The position numbers and the translations under genes were made by a program. From JAWVFM01 sp038237625 (GTDB taxonomy: Bacteria; Actinomycetota; Thermoleophilia; Solirubrobacterales; 70-9): DNA of 64,000 bases. Positions 52,301 through 59,610 of this stretch are shown in pieces (position 1 is the first letter of the stretch; every line of letters starts with the position of its first letter). A model generated the notes under the pieces. The model had not been told where the DNA came from and did no database searches. It worked only from the letters and a program-made list of their open reading frames with translations. Location of the stretch: assembly GCA_038237625.1 (NCBI GenBank), contig JBBRYM010000001.1:1-64000 (forward strand), in the 5' to 3' direction.

Positions 52301-53707
52301 CCGCTCATGGCGGCGCAGATCAAGGCGCATCCGCCGGTGTCGGAGCTCTATGCCGGTCAGCTCGTCAAGGAGGGTGTGGTCGCCGCCGATGAGGTCGAGG
52401 CCGACGCGAAGGAGCGCCAGGCCCAGCTTTCGGCGACGCACAAAGAGCTTCGCCAGAAGATGGAGGGCGGGGAGTACGAGGACCCCACCTCCACGGCGAT
52501 GCAGACCGGAGAGCTCGATCGCACCAAGAGCCCCGAGGTCGAGACCGCCGTCTCCGACAAGCGCCTGCGATCGCTCAACGAGGAGCTCCTCAAAGTTCCC
52601 GACAGCTTCACGATCCACCGCAAGCTTCGAAAGCCGTTGATGCGGCGCCTGGATGTGCTGGAGGAGGGGCCGATCGACTACGGCCACGCCGAGTCGCTCG
52701 CCCTCGCGTCGCTGCTCACCGAGGGGACCCACATCCGCCTGACCGGCCAGGACACAGAGCGCGGGACCTTCTCGCATCGCCACATGGCCCTTCACGACGA
52801 GAAAACTGGGATCAAGTACGTGCCGATCCAGAAGCTTTCCGGCGCGCTCGCTCCCTTCGAGCTCCACAACAGCCCGCTCTCAGAGGCGGCCTGCCTCGGA
52901 TTCGAGTACGGCTACGCGGCGGCCTCGCCTGAGAGCCTGATCATCTGGGAGGCGCAGTTCGGCGACTTCGCCAACTCCGCACAGGTCATCATCGACAGCT
53001 TCATCGTTTCCGGCGAGGCCAAGTGGGGCCAGGCAACCCGGCTGACGCTTCTGCTCCCTCACGGCTACGAGGGCTCGGGGCCGGAGCATTCCAGCGCCCG
53101 GATCGAGCGCTTCATCCAGCTTGCGTCGGAGGGCAACATCCGGCTCGCCAACCCGACGACCGCCGCCCAGTACTTCCACCTGCTGCGGCGCCAGGCGCGG
53201 ATCGCCAAGCCCAAGCCGCTCGTCGTCTTCACTCCGAAGGGCCTGCTGCGGCTGCCGGCGGCGTCCTCGAAGCTCTCCGATCTCACCGACGGAACGTTCG
53301 AGTTCGTGCTCGACGACCAGTTCGTGGGCGACGGCCGCGACGCGATCAAGCGACTCGTCCTCTGCAGCGGCAAGGTCTACTACGACATCGTCGGCCACGA
53401 GGCCCACGAGCGGGCAAAGGGCAAGGTCGCGATCGCGCGCGTCGAACTGCTCTACCCGTTCGCCCAAGAGCAGATCACCAAGCTGATTGCGAGCTACCCC
53501 AACCTCGAGCAGATCATCTGGGCCCAGGAAGACCCCAAGAACATGGGCGCCTGGAGCGTCATGGCCCGCCGCATGCCGGAGCTCGTGCCCGGGGGCGTCG
53601 ACTTCCGTTATGTCGGCCGCCCGCCGCGCGCCGCGCCATCGGAGGGCTACCCGGCGCTCCACCGCTCCGAGCAGGAGCGCATCGTGCTCACCTCGCTGGA
53701 GGGCTAG
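49301..53707 (+). CDS. kgd: 2-oxoglutarate dehydrogenase E2-E1 fusion with two lipoyl domains
   Basis: A 1468-residue fusion. Residues 5-80 and 147-222 are two lipoyl domains, about three-quarters identical by eye, each with the lipoylated Lys in STDKIDAEV (K47, K187). Residues 266-300 are a peripheral-subunit-binding domain (TPVARRAAAESGVDLTAV). Residues 320-560 are the E2 succinyltransferase fold, with STYDHRVIQGAESG (His527). Residues 600-1468 are the thiamine-diphosphate E1: GMAHRGRLGVL, NPSHLEFVDPVV, GDAAFPGQG and ITDNQVGFTT. It converts 2-oxoglutarate to succinyl-CoA in the TCA cycle. Mycobacterial Kgd (about 1230 residues) has E2 and E1 but no lipoyl domains. Confidence 0.93.
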   Translation: MADSPIVEIQMPQMGESVTEGTILEWHVTEGEEVAEGDTVVEVSTDKIDAEVPAPSSGVITKILAAVDDTVTVGQALAELDPNGSGNGASPSSDGADAAPTAEKTPGVPQEPPGLATAGTGEGDQDLGGGASTEEHQADAESGGQEIVIAMPEMGESVTEGTVLEWHVSEGDEVAEGDTVIEVSTDKIDAEVPAPANGVITKLLVKPDDVVKVGQPMAEMNTAGITPQESSASRPVPAGSGDDEAAGSAASTATSSLAPSTDTRATPVARRAAAESGVDLTAVTGSGAGGKVTKADVLAAGNGAGAATAPAAAAGEAKPLRGPAAMLAETMNASREVPTATSFRTVPVDVLDAKRKALNGVLKDRGMKVSFTHLIAWAIVKAAQDWPVMGRSFETRDGKPFVIEPAAVNLGIAVDVERKGGRSLMVPSLKDSDSLDFAGFHSHYEDLITRTRENKLSADDFKGTTISLTNPGGLGTVASVPRLMSGQGTIVACGSLAYPVEWAHAPADRIKALGISKVMTMTSTYDHRVIQGAESGSFLRRIDQLLQGEDDFYESVASDFGLSPSVVTSAYPASASAPGLGATAAPSAASLAAPAAPDNELLQAVQAATSLLKAYRTHGHLAGRLNPLGGEPKGDPALEPENLNLTPELMSRIPASILRIGVEGETLLEALPRMRESYCGTIGYQIEHLASHQQRMWLREMIETGAHRTPLTPDEKRALCSRLIEVFQFERYLQKAYLGQKMFSIEGLDVVVPMIDELVTLARRGGAEEVVIGMAHRGRLGVLVHNTGRSVESILAEFEGAKAFEQVKAIAAIPHSGTGDVKYHHGAEGIFSTRDGEEIKVRMYPNPSHLEFVDPVVTGGARATQTAHSGPMLHHNASIAVPLLLHGDAAFPGQGVVAETLNLQSLEGYSTGGTVHLITDNQVGFTTDPGEDRSTPYAADLAKGFNCPIIHVNADEVESCVAAIRLAMAYRERFARDVVIDLIGYRRYGHNETDEPAYTQPLMAAQIKAHPPVSELYAGQLVKEGVVAADEVEADAKERQAQLSATHKELRQKMEGGEYEDPTSTAMQTGELDRTKSPEVETAVSDKRLRSLNEELLKVPDSFTIHRKLRKPLMRRLDVLEEGPIDYGHAESLALASLLTEGTHIRLTGQDTERGTFSHRHMALHDEKTGIKYVPIQKLSGALAPFELHNSPLSEAACLGFEYGYAAASPESLIIWEAQFGDFANSAQVIIDSFIVSGEAKWGQATRLTLLLPHGYEGSGPEHSSARIERFIQLASEGNIRLANPTTAAQYFHLLRRQARIAKPKPLVVFTPKGLLRLPAASSKLSDLTDGTFEFVLDDQFVGDGRDAIKRLVLCSGKVYYDIVGHEAHERAKGKVAIARVELLYPFAQEQITKLIASYPNLEQIIWAQEDPKNMGAWSVMARRMPELVPGGVDFRYVGRPPRAAPSEGYPALHRSEQERIVLTSLEG

Positions 53708-53726
53708 CCGGGGCGAAATCCGGCTT

Positions 53727-53766
53727 CGGGCGCTTTATCCACCATATGGGTGGAAAACCCGCCCCA
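53727..53766. repeat. Left terminal repeat of cassette 2
   Basis: GGGCGCTTTATCCACC, loop ATATG, then GGTGGAAAACCCGCCC. The two arms match at 13 of 16 positions when inverted. The ATG of the enclosed gene (53746) is in the loop, so the start codon would be presented at the tip of an RNA hairpin. Confidence 0.85.
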
Positions 53767-54603
53767 CGTCCGGATGCGGTAATCGGGTCGATGGCACAGC
53801 GTCAGCATGGCGTCGTCGCCATCCGCCAGCTTGCGGCTCTCGGCATTTCAAGCCGCATGATCGACCGCCGCAATCAGGCCGGAACTCTCCATCGAAAGTA
53901 CCGCGGCGTCTACGCGGTGGGGCACTCCGGATTGAGCAACGAGGGAGAGTGGATGGCCGCGGTGCTCGCCTGCGTTGAAGGATCCGTGCTAAGTCACCGG
54001 AGCGCGGCTGAGCTTTGGCGGCTTCTTCCGGGTCGCAGCAGTCCGGTAGAGGTTTCCGCTTTAAGTCGGAGCGGACGCCAGAGACATCATGGGCTCCGCA
54101 TCCACCGCCCATCCTCGTTGCCTAAGTCCGATAGGACCCTCCGTATCGGCATCCCGGTGACCACGCCAGCCCGCACCGTCGCGGACCTGCGGCGCTCCGC
54201 CACCCCCGCCGCAGTTCGCCGCGCCATACGCCAAGCCGAATACCTCGGCCTCCCCCTTGGCCTTCAAACCGACGGCACCCGAAGCGAGCTCGAAGGAGTT
54301 TTCCTACGCCTGTGCCGCCGCCACCATCTTCCCGAGCCAGAAGTGAACGTGAAGATCGGCGCCTTCACAATCGACTTCTATTGGCCGGCCCAACGGCTCG
54401 CGGTGGAGACGGATGGCTGGCGCAGCCACCGCGGTCGGCAGGCCTTTCTCGATGACAGAGCGCGTGAGGCATTCCTGCGTCTTCAAGAGATCGATCTTCT
54501 GAGGTTCAGCGACGAGCAGGTAGGGAGGGACTCTAAGACGGTGGCGGCGCTCCTGCGCAAGAAGCTGACCCGAACGCTTTGGGGCGGGAAACCCACCGCA
54601 TAG
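53746..54603 (+). CDS. AbiEi-like winged helix plus DUF559 nuclease-like protein (second copy)
   Basis: A 285-residue paralogue of the protein at 45057, with the same order. The winged helix is QRQHGVVAIRQLAALGISSRMIDRR, then KYRGVYAVGHSGLSNEGEWMAAVLAC, SHRSAAELWRLL, and the DUF559 domain (NVKIGAFTIDFYWPAQRLAVETDGWRSHRGRQAF) with the D and ETDG acids. It keeps the long central region TPARTVADLRRSATPAAVRRAIRQAEY. Its base composition looks less GC-rich than its neighbours. A later in-frame ATG (SMAQRQHG) could be the true start if the hairpin ATG is not used. Confidence 0.85.
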   Translation: MGGKPAPRPDAVIGSMAQRQHGVVAIRQLAALGISSRMIDRRNQAGTLHRKYRGVYAVGHSGLSNEGEWMAAVLACVEGSVLSHRSAAELWRLLPGRSSPVEVSALSRSGRQRHHGLRIHRPSSLPKSDRTLRIGIPVTTPARTVADLRRSATPAAVRRAIRQAEYLGLPLGLQTDGTRSELEGVFLRLCRRHHLPEPEVNVKIGAFTIDFYWPAQRLAVETDGWRSHRGRQAFLDDRAREAFLRLQEIDLLRFSDEQVGRDSKTVAALLRKKLTRTLWGGKPTA

Positions 54604-54619
54604 GTGGATAAACCGCCCG
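54580..54619. repeat. Right terminal repeat of cassette 2
   Basis: GGGGCGGGAAACCCACC, loop GCATA, then GGTGGATAAACCGCCCG. It is inverted relative to the left repeat and also aligns with it directly because both are palindromic. The TAG stop of the enclosed gene (54601-54603) lies in the loop. Confidence 0.85.
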
Positions 54620-54626
54620 AACGGAC

Positions 54627-54767
54627 TTATCGCTTCGGGGGGCGCTGTTGGGGCTTCGGCGCGATGCGGTTACGGCGCTGCGCGTCCTTCAGGCGGCGTT
54701 GCATGTCGAGCACCAGGCGAAGCTCGTGCACCGAGCGGCTGGATGAGTTGCGCGGCGGCTCCCTCAT
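54627..54767 (-). CDS. Possible small basic protein
   Basis: 46 codons from ATG 54767, reading MREPPRNSSSRSVHELRLVL and ending in a basic, proline-rich tail (APKPQQRPPKR). The middle (DMQRRLKDAQRRNR) would form a charged helix. GAGG precedes the ATG by a few bases. It resembles no family I know, and the short length makes it uncertain. It lies between cassette 2 and the next gene, in a 259-bp stretch that is otherwise empty. Confidence 0.35.
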   Translation of the reverse strand: MREPPRNSSSRSVHELRLVLDMQRRLKDAQRRNRIAPKPQQRPPKR

Positions 54768-54862
54768 TGCCTCGATCTTGCGGGCCGCCTCGTGTCGCTC
54801 CTATGGCCCCGCGTCTAAAGGTTGTCCGCCGGCTTTCGACGACGGCTCTAACGTCCGGCGCC

Positions 54863-55246
54863 ATGAGCGCGGTCGAAGCATCGCCTTCGCGCGCCCCGTC
54901 GCAGGGCGAGCTGTGGCCGTGGATCAAGCGGGCGAGCTGGTTCGAGCTCGGGTTGTTCGCAGCGCTCTGCTTCTTCTGGCTTGCGCCGGGGTTCCACTCC
55001 GAGACCGCGATCTTCGGCGCCGCGCACGGCGTGGGCTACCTGTGCCTGCTCGCCCTGATCCTGGTTGCGGTCCTCCGCCGTCAGGCGCCCTACACCCTGC
55101 TGGCGGCGACCCTCACGCCGGTGGGCCCCCTCGGAAGCGTCATCGCCATCGCCTGGATCGAGAGGCGTGCCGAGAAAGGTGGCGGCGGCGGGGCCGTGGG
55201 AGGCAGGGGGTCCCAACGGCCCGCACCACCGCCTGCGCGTCGGTAG
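54863..55246 (+). CDS. DUF3817-like small membrane protein
   Basis: A 127-residue protein with three hydrophobic segments: ELGLFAALCFFWLAPGF, GVGYLCLLALILVAVL and YTLLAATLTPVGPLGSVIAIA. The pattern WFELGLFAAL...HGVGYLCLLALI...GPLGSVIAIAWIERR resembles the DUF3817/YdzA family. The C-terminal 25 residues are Gly/Ala/Pro-rich and probably disordered. Function unknown. A strong hairpin terminator follows. Confidence 0.7.
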   Translation: MSAVEASPSRAPSQGELWPWIKRASWFELGLFAALCFFWLAPGFHSETAIFGAAHGVGYLCLLALILVAVLRRQAPYTLLAATLTPVGPLGSVIAIAWIERRAEKGGGGGAVGGRGSQRPAPPPARR

Positions 55247-55268
55247 CCAGGGAGGGATGCCGACGCGG

Positions 55269-55307
55269 TCGTCCCCGGAGGCGGGACTGACCGGGGACGA
55301 GCTTTTG
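55269..55307 (+). terminator. Rho-independent-type terminator
   Basis: TCGTCCCCGG (55269-55278) pairs perfectly with CCGGGGACGA (55291-55300) and is followed by GCTTTTG. It lies 23 bp after the DUF3817-like gene and separates it from the convergent aconitase gene. Confidence 0.7.
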
Positions 55308-55410
55308 TAAAACTTTGAGTTTCTCCCGGCCGAGTCATTCTCTCCGATGCCGCGATGCCGTGTCAACCCCCAACTTGATTGGTTTCGCGGCACTCTCGGC
55401 GCCGGCCCGG

Positions 55411-58215
55411 CTAGCGGAGGTCGCGCAGGACGCGGTGAAGGATGCCACCGTTTCGGAAGTACTGAACCTCGTTCGGCGTGTCGAGCCGCACGCGCGCCTC
55501 GAACTCGACCGGATCGGCGCCGCCCTCGCGGATGGCGGTGACCTTGACGGCCTTGGCCTCGCCGTTCTCGAGGTCGCCGACACCGAAGGTCTCCTCACCC
55601 GTGAGGCCCAGGGAGTCGACCGACTCGCCGTCCGGGAACTGGAGTGGCGCCACTCCCATCCCGATCAGATTCGAGCGGTGGATGCGTTCGAAGCTCTCGG
55701 CGATCACCGCCCGTACCCCGAGCAGCGTCGTGCCCTTGGCGGCCCAGTCGCGCGAGCTGCCGGAGCCGTACTCCTTGCCTGCCAGGACCACCAGCGGCAC
55801 GCCGTCCTCCCCGTATCGCATCGCAGCGTCGTAGATCGCCATCTCCTCGCCCGAGGGAAAATGCTTCGTGAAGCCGCCCTCGCGCTCCACCAATGTGTTT
55901 CGGAGGCGTACGTTCGCGAACGTGCCGCGCATCATCACCTCGTGGTTGCCCCGCCGCGATCCGTACGAGTTGAAGTCGCGAACCTCGACGCCCTGATTCA
56001 TCAGCCATTGCCCCGCGGGGCTGTCCCGCTTGATCGCCCCAGCGGGCGAGATGTGATCGGTCGTGACGCTGTCGCCCAGGACGGCGAGCACTCGGGCGCC
56101 CTCGATCGGCTCGACCGGGGCGGGCTCGGGGTCCATCCCCTCGAAGAACGGGGGCTTGCGCACATAGGTCGAGTCGGGCCAGTCATAGCGGTCCCCCTGG
56201 GGCACCTCGATGGCCTGCCAGCGCTCGTCCCCGGTGAAGACGTCGGCATAGCCGCGGCGAAACATCTCGGAACGGACCGCGTCGGCGACCGTCTGCTTGA
56301 TCTCTTCCGAAGAGGGCCAAAGGTCGGCGAGATGAACCGGGTTGCCGTCGCCGTCGGTGCCGAGCGGCTCCGTGGTCAGGTCGATGTCCATCCGGCCCGC
56401 CAGCGCATACGCGACCACCAGCGGCGGCGAAGCGAGGTAGTTATTGCGCACGTCCTGGTTGATGCGCCCCTCGAAGTTGCGGTTGCCGGAGAGCACCGAG
56501 CAGACCATCAGGTCCTTCTCAGCGATCGCCGCCGAGATCTCCTCCGGAAGCGGGCCGGAGTTGCCAATGCAGGTGGTGCACCCGTAGCCGACCAGGTTGA
56601 AGCCGAGCTTGTCGAGGTGCTCGTCGAGGCCCGACTGCTTGAGGTACTCGGTCACGACCGTTGAGCCGGGAGCCAGGGAGGTTTTGACCCACGGCTGTGA
56701 CTCGAGGCCGCGCTCCACGGCCTTCTTGGCGAGCAGACCGGCGCCGATCATCACCGACGGATTCGACGTGTTGGTGCAGCTCGTGATGGCGGCGATCACC
56801 ACCATGCCGTGGTCGAGCTCGAACGAGCGGCCATCCTCGAGGCTCACGCCAATGGCATCGGGGGTCGGCGCGCGCTCCGCGGTGGCGGTTGCGGCCGGGG
56901 CCCGCCGCGGCCGGCCGGCATCGCCATCGTGATCGTCGCCCGGAGGGTCGGACGCCGGGAAGGAGTCGGCGATGGCCGTGTCATGGTGATTGCCCAAAGC
57001 CTCGGCCGCCTCTGGGTCGAAGCCCTTGAGCGCTTCGAAGAAGGCGGACTTCGCGGCCGTCAATGCGATGCGGTCCTGGGGACGCTTGGGGCCTGCGATC
57101 GAGGGCTCGACATCGCCCAGATCGAGCTCGAGGAGGTCGCTGAAGGTTGGGTCCTCGGTCTCGGGCTCGTGGAACATCCCCTGCTGGCGCGTATACGCGT
57201 CGACCAGCTCGATCTGCTCGGTCGGGCGGCCCGTGAACTCGAGGTAGCGCAGCGTCTCGGCGTCCACGGGGAAGATCGCGCACGTCGAGCCGAACTCCGG
57301 CGACATGTTCCCGATCGTGGCCCGATCCGCCAGGCCCAGCTTGTGGAGGCCGGGGCCGAAGAACTCCACGAACTTGGAGACGACCCCGCGCTCGCGGAGC
57401 ATCTCGGTGACCCTCAGGACCAGATCCGTCGCAGTCGCCCCCTCGGCGAGCTCCCCGGAGAGCTTGAATCCGATCACCTGCGGCAGCAGCATCGAGATCG
57501 GCTGTCCCAGCATCGCCGCCTCTGCCTCGATCCCGCCGACCCCCCACCCGAGGACGCCCAGCCCATTGATCATCGTCGTGTGCGAATCGGTGCCGACGAG
57601 GGTGTCCGGGTAGGCCTGGGTCACGCCGTCGACCTCGCGGGTGAAGACGACCTGCCCGAGGTACTCCAGGTTCACTTGGTGACAGATGCCGGTGGCGGGG
57701 GGCACGACCCTGAAATCGTCGAACGCAGTCTGGCCCCACCGCAAGAAGGCGTAGCGCTCGCCGTTTCGCTCAAACTCGCGCTCCGCATTGACCTCGAAGG
57801 CCTTCGCGTTGCCGAAGGCGTCGACCTGGACCGAGTGGTCGATCACGAGGTCCACCGGAACGAGCGGATTGATCTTGGCGGCGTCCGAGCCCAGCTCGTC
57901 CATCGCGTCGCGCATGGCGGCGAGGTCGACGATGGCCGGAACGCCGGTGAAATCCTGCATCAGCACCCGGGCGGGCTGGAAGGGGATCTCGACGCTCGGC
58001 TCGGCGGTTGCGTCCCACTTCGCGATCGCTTCGGCGTCGTCGGAGCTCACCGACTCGCCGTCCTCCAGGCGCAATGCGTTCTCCAGCAGAACCTTGAGCG
58101 AGTACGGAAGCCGGGCGACGTCGAACTTCGACTGCAGCGCATCGAGTCGGTAGATCTCGTGCTCGCGCCCGCCGACCTCCAGCGTTGCCTTCGCCTGGAA
58201 GGAGTCGTTGCTCAT
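55411..58215 (-). CDS. acnA: Aconitate hydratase A
   Basis: A 934-residue aconitase/IRP-type enzyme that isomerises citrate to isocitrate. LVPVDLVIDHSVQVD, DTLVGTDSHTTMINGLGVLGWGVGGIEAE and FFGPGL occur in domains 1-3. The [4Fe-4S] ligands are in AAITSCTNTSNPSVM and GYGCTTCIGNSGPLP. GDSVTTDHISPAG and KEYGSGSSRDWAAKG are in the swivelling fourth domain. An acidic, proline-rich insert (with SFPASDPPGDD) lies near residues 415-450, as in several actinobacterial aconitases. It works with citrate synthase and the 2-oxoglutarate dehydrogenase fusion in this window. Confidence 0.96.
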   Translation of the reverse strand: MSNDSFQAKATLEVGGREHEIYRLDALQSKFDVARLPYSLKVLLENALRLEDGESVSSDDAEAIAKWDATAEPSVEIPFQPARVLMQDFTGVPAIVDLAAMRDAMDELGSDAAKINPLVPVDLVIDHSVQVDAFGNAKAFEVNAEREFERNGERYAFLRWGQTAFDDFRVVPPATGICHQVNLEYLGQVVFTREVDGVTQAYPDTLVGTDSHTTMINGLGVLGWGVGGIEAEAAMLGQPISMLLPQVIGFKLSGELAEGATATDLVLRVTEMLRERGVVSKFVEFFGPGLHKLGLADRATIGNMSPEFGSTCAIFPVDAETLRYLEFTGRPTEQIELVDAYTRQQGMFHEPETEDPTFSDLLELDLGDVEPSIAGPKRPQDRIALTAAKSAFFEALKGFDPEAAEALGNHHDTAIADSFPASDPPGDDHDGDAGRPRRAPAATATAERAPTPDAIGVSLEDGRSFELDHGMVVIAAITSCTNTSNPSVMIGAGLLAKKAVERGLESQPWVKTSLAPGSTVVTEYLKQSGLDEHLDKLGFNLVGYGCTTCIGNSGPLPEEISAAIAEKDLMVCSVLSGNRNFEGRINQDVRNNYLASPPLVVAYALAGRMDIDLTTEPLGTDGDGNPVHLADLWPSSEEIKQTVADAVRSEMFRRGYADVFTGDERWQAIEVPQGDRYDWPDSTYVRKPPFFEGMDPEPAPVEPIEGARVLAVLGDSVTTDHISPAGAIKRDSPAGQWLMNQGVEVRDFNSYGSRRGNHEVMMRGTFANVRLRNTLVEREGGFTKHFPSGEEMAIYDAAMRYGEDGVPLVVLAGKEYGSGSSRDWAAKGTTLLGVRAVIAESFERIHRSNLIGMGVAPLQFPDGESVDSLGLTGEETFGVGDLENGEAKAVKVTAIREGGADPVEFEARVRLDTPNEVQYFRNGGILHRVLRDLR

Positions 58216-58238
58216 CGCCGACCTCTTACCCGCGTCGC

Positions 58239-59039
58239 TTAGCGCTTGTCAGCCTGCTTGGCGGCCAGCTCGGCGGCCGTCCGGCGGCCCGTCCGCCCGC
58301 CGGCAACCCGGATGGCCATGCTCGGGTTGGCGAGGCCGAGGTGAGCGAGGGCGCGCTGGCGGCGCGGCGCCACGACGATCTCGAGCTTGTCGCGGTTGAT
58401 CGCCCGCAGCACCCCGCCGGCGACGGCCTCGGGGGTTGCCGTGCCGATGCCCGCCGGAGCCTTGGTCCCCGCGTCGGCGAACATCCCCGCCTCGCGGATG
58501 AAGCCCGGGGAGACCACGGAAACGCCCACGCCGGTTCCCGCGAGGTCGCAACGCAGGCCAAAGGCGAAGCCGCGAAGGCCGAACTTCGTCGCGTTGTAGA
58601 CGGCGCTGGACGGGCTCGGCGCCTTACCGGCCAGCGAGGAGATGAAGACGAGGTGCCCCTCCCCGCGCTCGAGCATCGTGGGCACGAGCTCCCGCGCCAT
58701 GCGCATGGGCGCCTCGAGGTTCACACGAACCGCACGGGCTATCTCCTGTTCGGAGAACTCGTCGAGCTTCCCGGTGGCGGGCAGTCCGGCATTCGCGACG
58801 AGGATGTCGACCTGGCCCGCCTCCGAAACCACCCGCTCGGCCAAGCCCTCCAGCGCAAGATCCGCAACGACCACCTTGTGTCCCTGCCCGGGAAGGGCGG
58901 CAGCGAGATCCGTGAGCTCGTCGGCCTTGCGCGAGCTCAAGACCATGGTCGCTCCCCGGTCGGCCAGGCGCTCCGCGATCGCGCGTCCGAGGCCCCCGGT
59001 TGCACCGGTCAAAAGCACGCGCTTGCGGTTCACCTCCAC
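58239..59039 (-). CDS. Classical short-chain dehydrogenase
   Basis: A 266-residue SDR. RVLLTGATGGLGRAIAERLADRG is the cofactor motif, ILVANAGLPATG matches NAG, and FISSLAGKAPSPSSAVYNATKFGLRGFA carries Ser and YxxxK. The C-terminal extension (RRQRALAHLG...GRRTAAELAAKQ) is basic. Substrate unknown. The start is GTG 59039, with another GTG two codons later. It is divergent from the thioredoxin-fold gene 36 bp away. Confidence 0.85.
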   Translation of the reverse strand: MEVNRKRVLLTGATGGLGRAIAERLADRGATMVLSSRKADELTDLAAALPGQGHKVVVADLALEGLAERVVSEAGQVDILVANAGLPATGKLDEFSEQEIARAVRVNLEAPMRMARELVPTMLERGEGHLVFISSLAGKAPSPSSAVYNATKFGLRGFAFGLRCDLAGTGVGVSVVSPGFIREAGMFADAGTKAPAGIGTATPEAVAGGVLRAINRDKLEIVVAPRRQRALAHLGLANPSMAIRVAGGRTGRRTAAELAAKQADKR

Positions 59040-59075
59040 CCTCTGAACCTAGCACCGGGTAGGTTTACGCGAGCG

Positions 59076-59384
59076 ATGAAGCTCTACGTCTGCTGGGGAA
59101 CGTTCCCCGCTCCACGCCCGCCTCACGGCCATCCGTGCCGCAACGCCTTTGTCGCGCTCACGGACGCAGGGTATGACCCGGAGGTAGTGAAGGTCCACGG
59201 CCTCGGCGTCGGGCCGATCAAGCTCGACACGGAGGGCCGGCGCGAGGTCGAGCGGATCTCGGGCCAGAAGGTCGTGCCCGTGCTCGTGACCGACGAGGGC
59301 GAGATCATCGCGGACTCGCAGCGGATTGCGGAATGGGCCCGGGCCCACCCGGCCGGAAGCGTTTCCGCGCCTGCAACCGCATAG
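59076..59384 (+). CDS. Thioredoxin-fold (glutaredoxin/GST-N-like) protein
   Basis: A 102-residue protein. KLYVCWGTFPAP starts the fold with one Cys, and HPCRNAFVALTDAGYD has a second Cys before the first helix. KVVPVLVTDEGEIIADSQRIAEWAR gives the cis-proline and the DSxxI contact of GST N-terminal domains. It may be a stand-alone glutathione- or mycothiol-type reductase. The two cysteines are farther apart than a CxxC, so redox activity is uncertain. Confidence 0.75.
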   Translation: MKLYVCWGTFPAPRPPHGHPCRNAFVALTDAGYDPEVVKVHGLGVGPIKLDTEGRREVERISGQKVVPVLVTDEGEIIADSQRIAEWARAHPAGSVSAPATA

Positions 59385-59398
59385 TTTGTGCAGATCGA

Positions 59399-59418
59399 CA
59401 CCTGCTTGTGAGCAGGTG
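59399..59418. terminator. 8-bp perfect hairpin after the thioredoxin-fold gene
   Basis: CACCTGCT pairs with AGCAGGTG around TGTG, 15 bp past the stop at 59384 and just before the promoter at 59420. There is no T-run, so termination is only likely. Confidence 0.5.
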
Positions 59419-59419
59419 C

Positions 59420-59448
59420 TTGCAAACGACTGACGAATCCTGTACGGT
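59420..59448 (+). promoter_or_regulatory. Promoter of the riboswitch transcript
   Basis: TTGCAA (59420-59425) and TACGGT (59443-59448) are 17 bases apart, a good actinobacterial housekeeping-sigma match. Transcription would start near 59455, ten bases before the first stem of the riboswitch. Confidence 0.6.
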
Positions 59449-59464
59449 GCCGCAACCTCGACAA

Positions 59465-59593
59465 CCGCAATGCCGAATCCCTGCCCCCTCCGCGGGCGGG
59501 GAACGGGGGAACCAACAGTCCGGGGCTAACTCGCCGCTTGAGGCGAGGGCGCAACTCCTTTAGCGCCAGCCCGTCAGCTAACCCCGTAGGCGG
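59465..59593 (+). ncRNA. Cyclic-di-AMP (ydaO/yuaA) riboswitch
   Basis: The conserved words occur in order: CCGAATCCC, a GC stem, ACGGGGGAACCAA, GGGGCTAA, a variable stem (TCGCC...GGCGA), then CCGTCAGCTAACCCCGTAGGCG. The first stem closes with CCGC (59465-59468) and GCGG (59590-59593). This class usually lowers expression when c-di-AMP is bound, and in actinobacteria it precedes cell-wall hydrolase genes such as the one here. The AAGGAG ribosome site (59597-59602) starts four bases after the riboswitch. Confidence 0.92.
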
Positions 59594-59610
59594 ACGAAGG
59601 AGTAACGGTT

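Larger units (their letters stand above)
53727..54619 (+). mobile_element. DUF559 gene cassette 2 with terminal palindromic inverted repeats
   Basis: An 893-bp unit bounded by 40-bp repeats (53727-53766 and 54580-54619) that match at 30 of 40 positions when inverted. Each repeat is itself an imperfect palindrome centred on CCACC-n5-GGTGG. The single enclosed gene starts inside the left repeat and stops inside the right one. The unit begins 19 bases after the kgd stop. The architecture equals that of cassette 1 although the repeat sequences differ. Confidence 0.65.
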
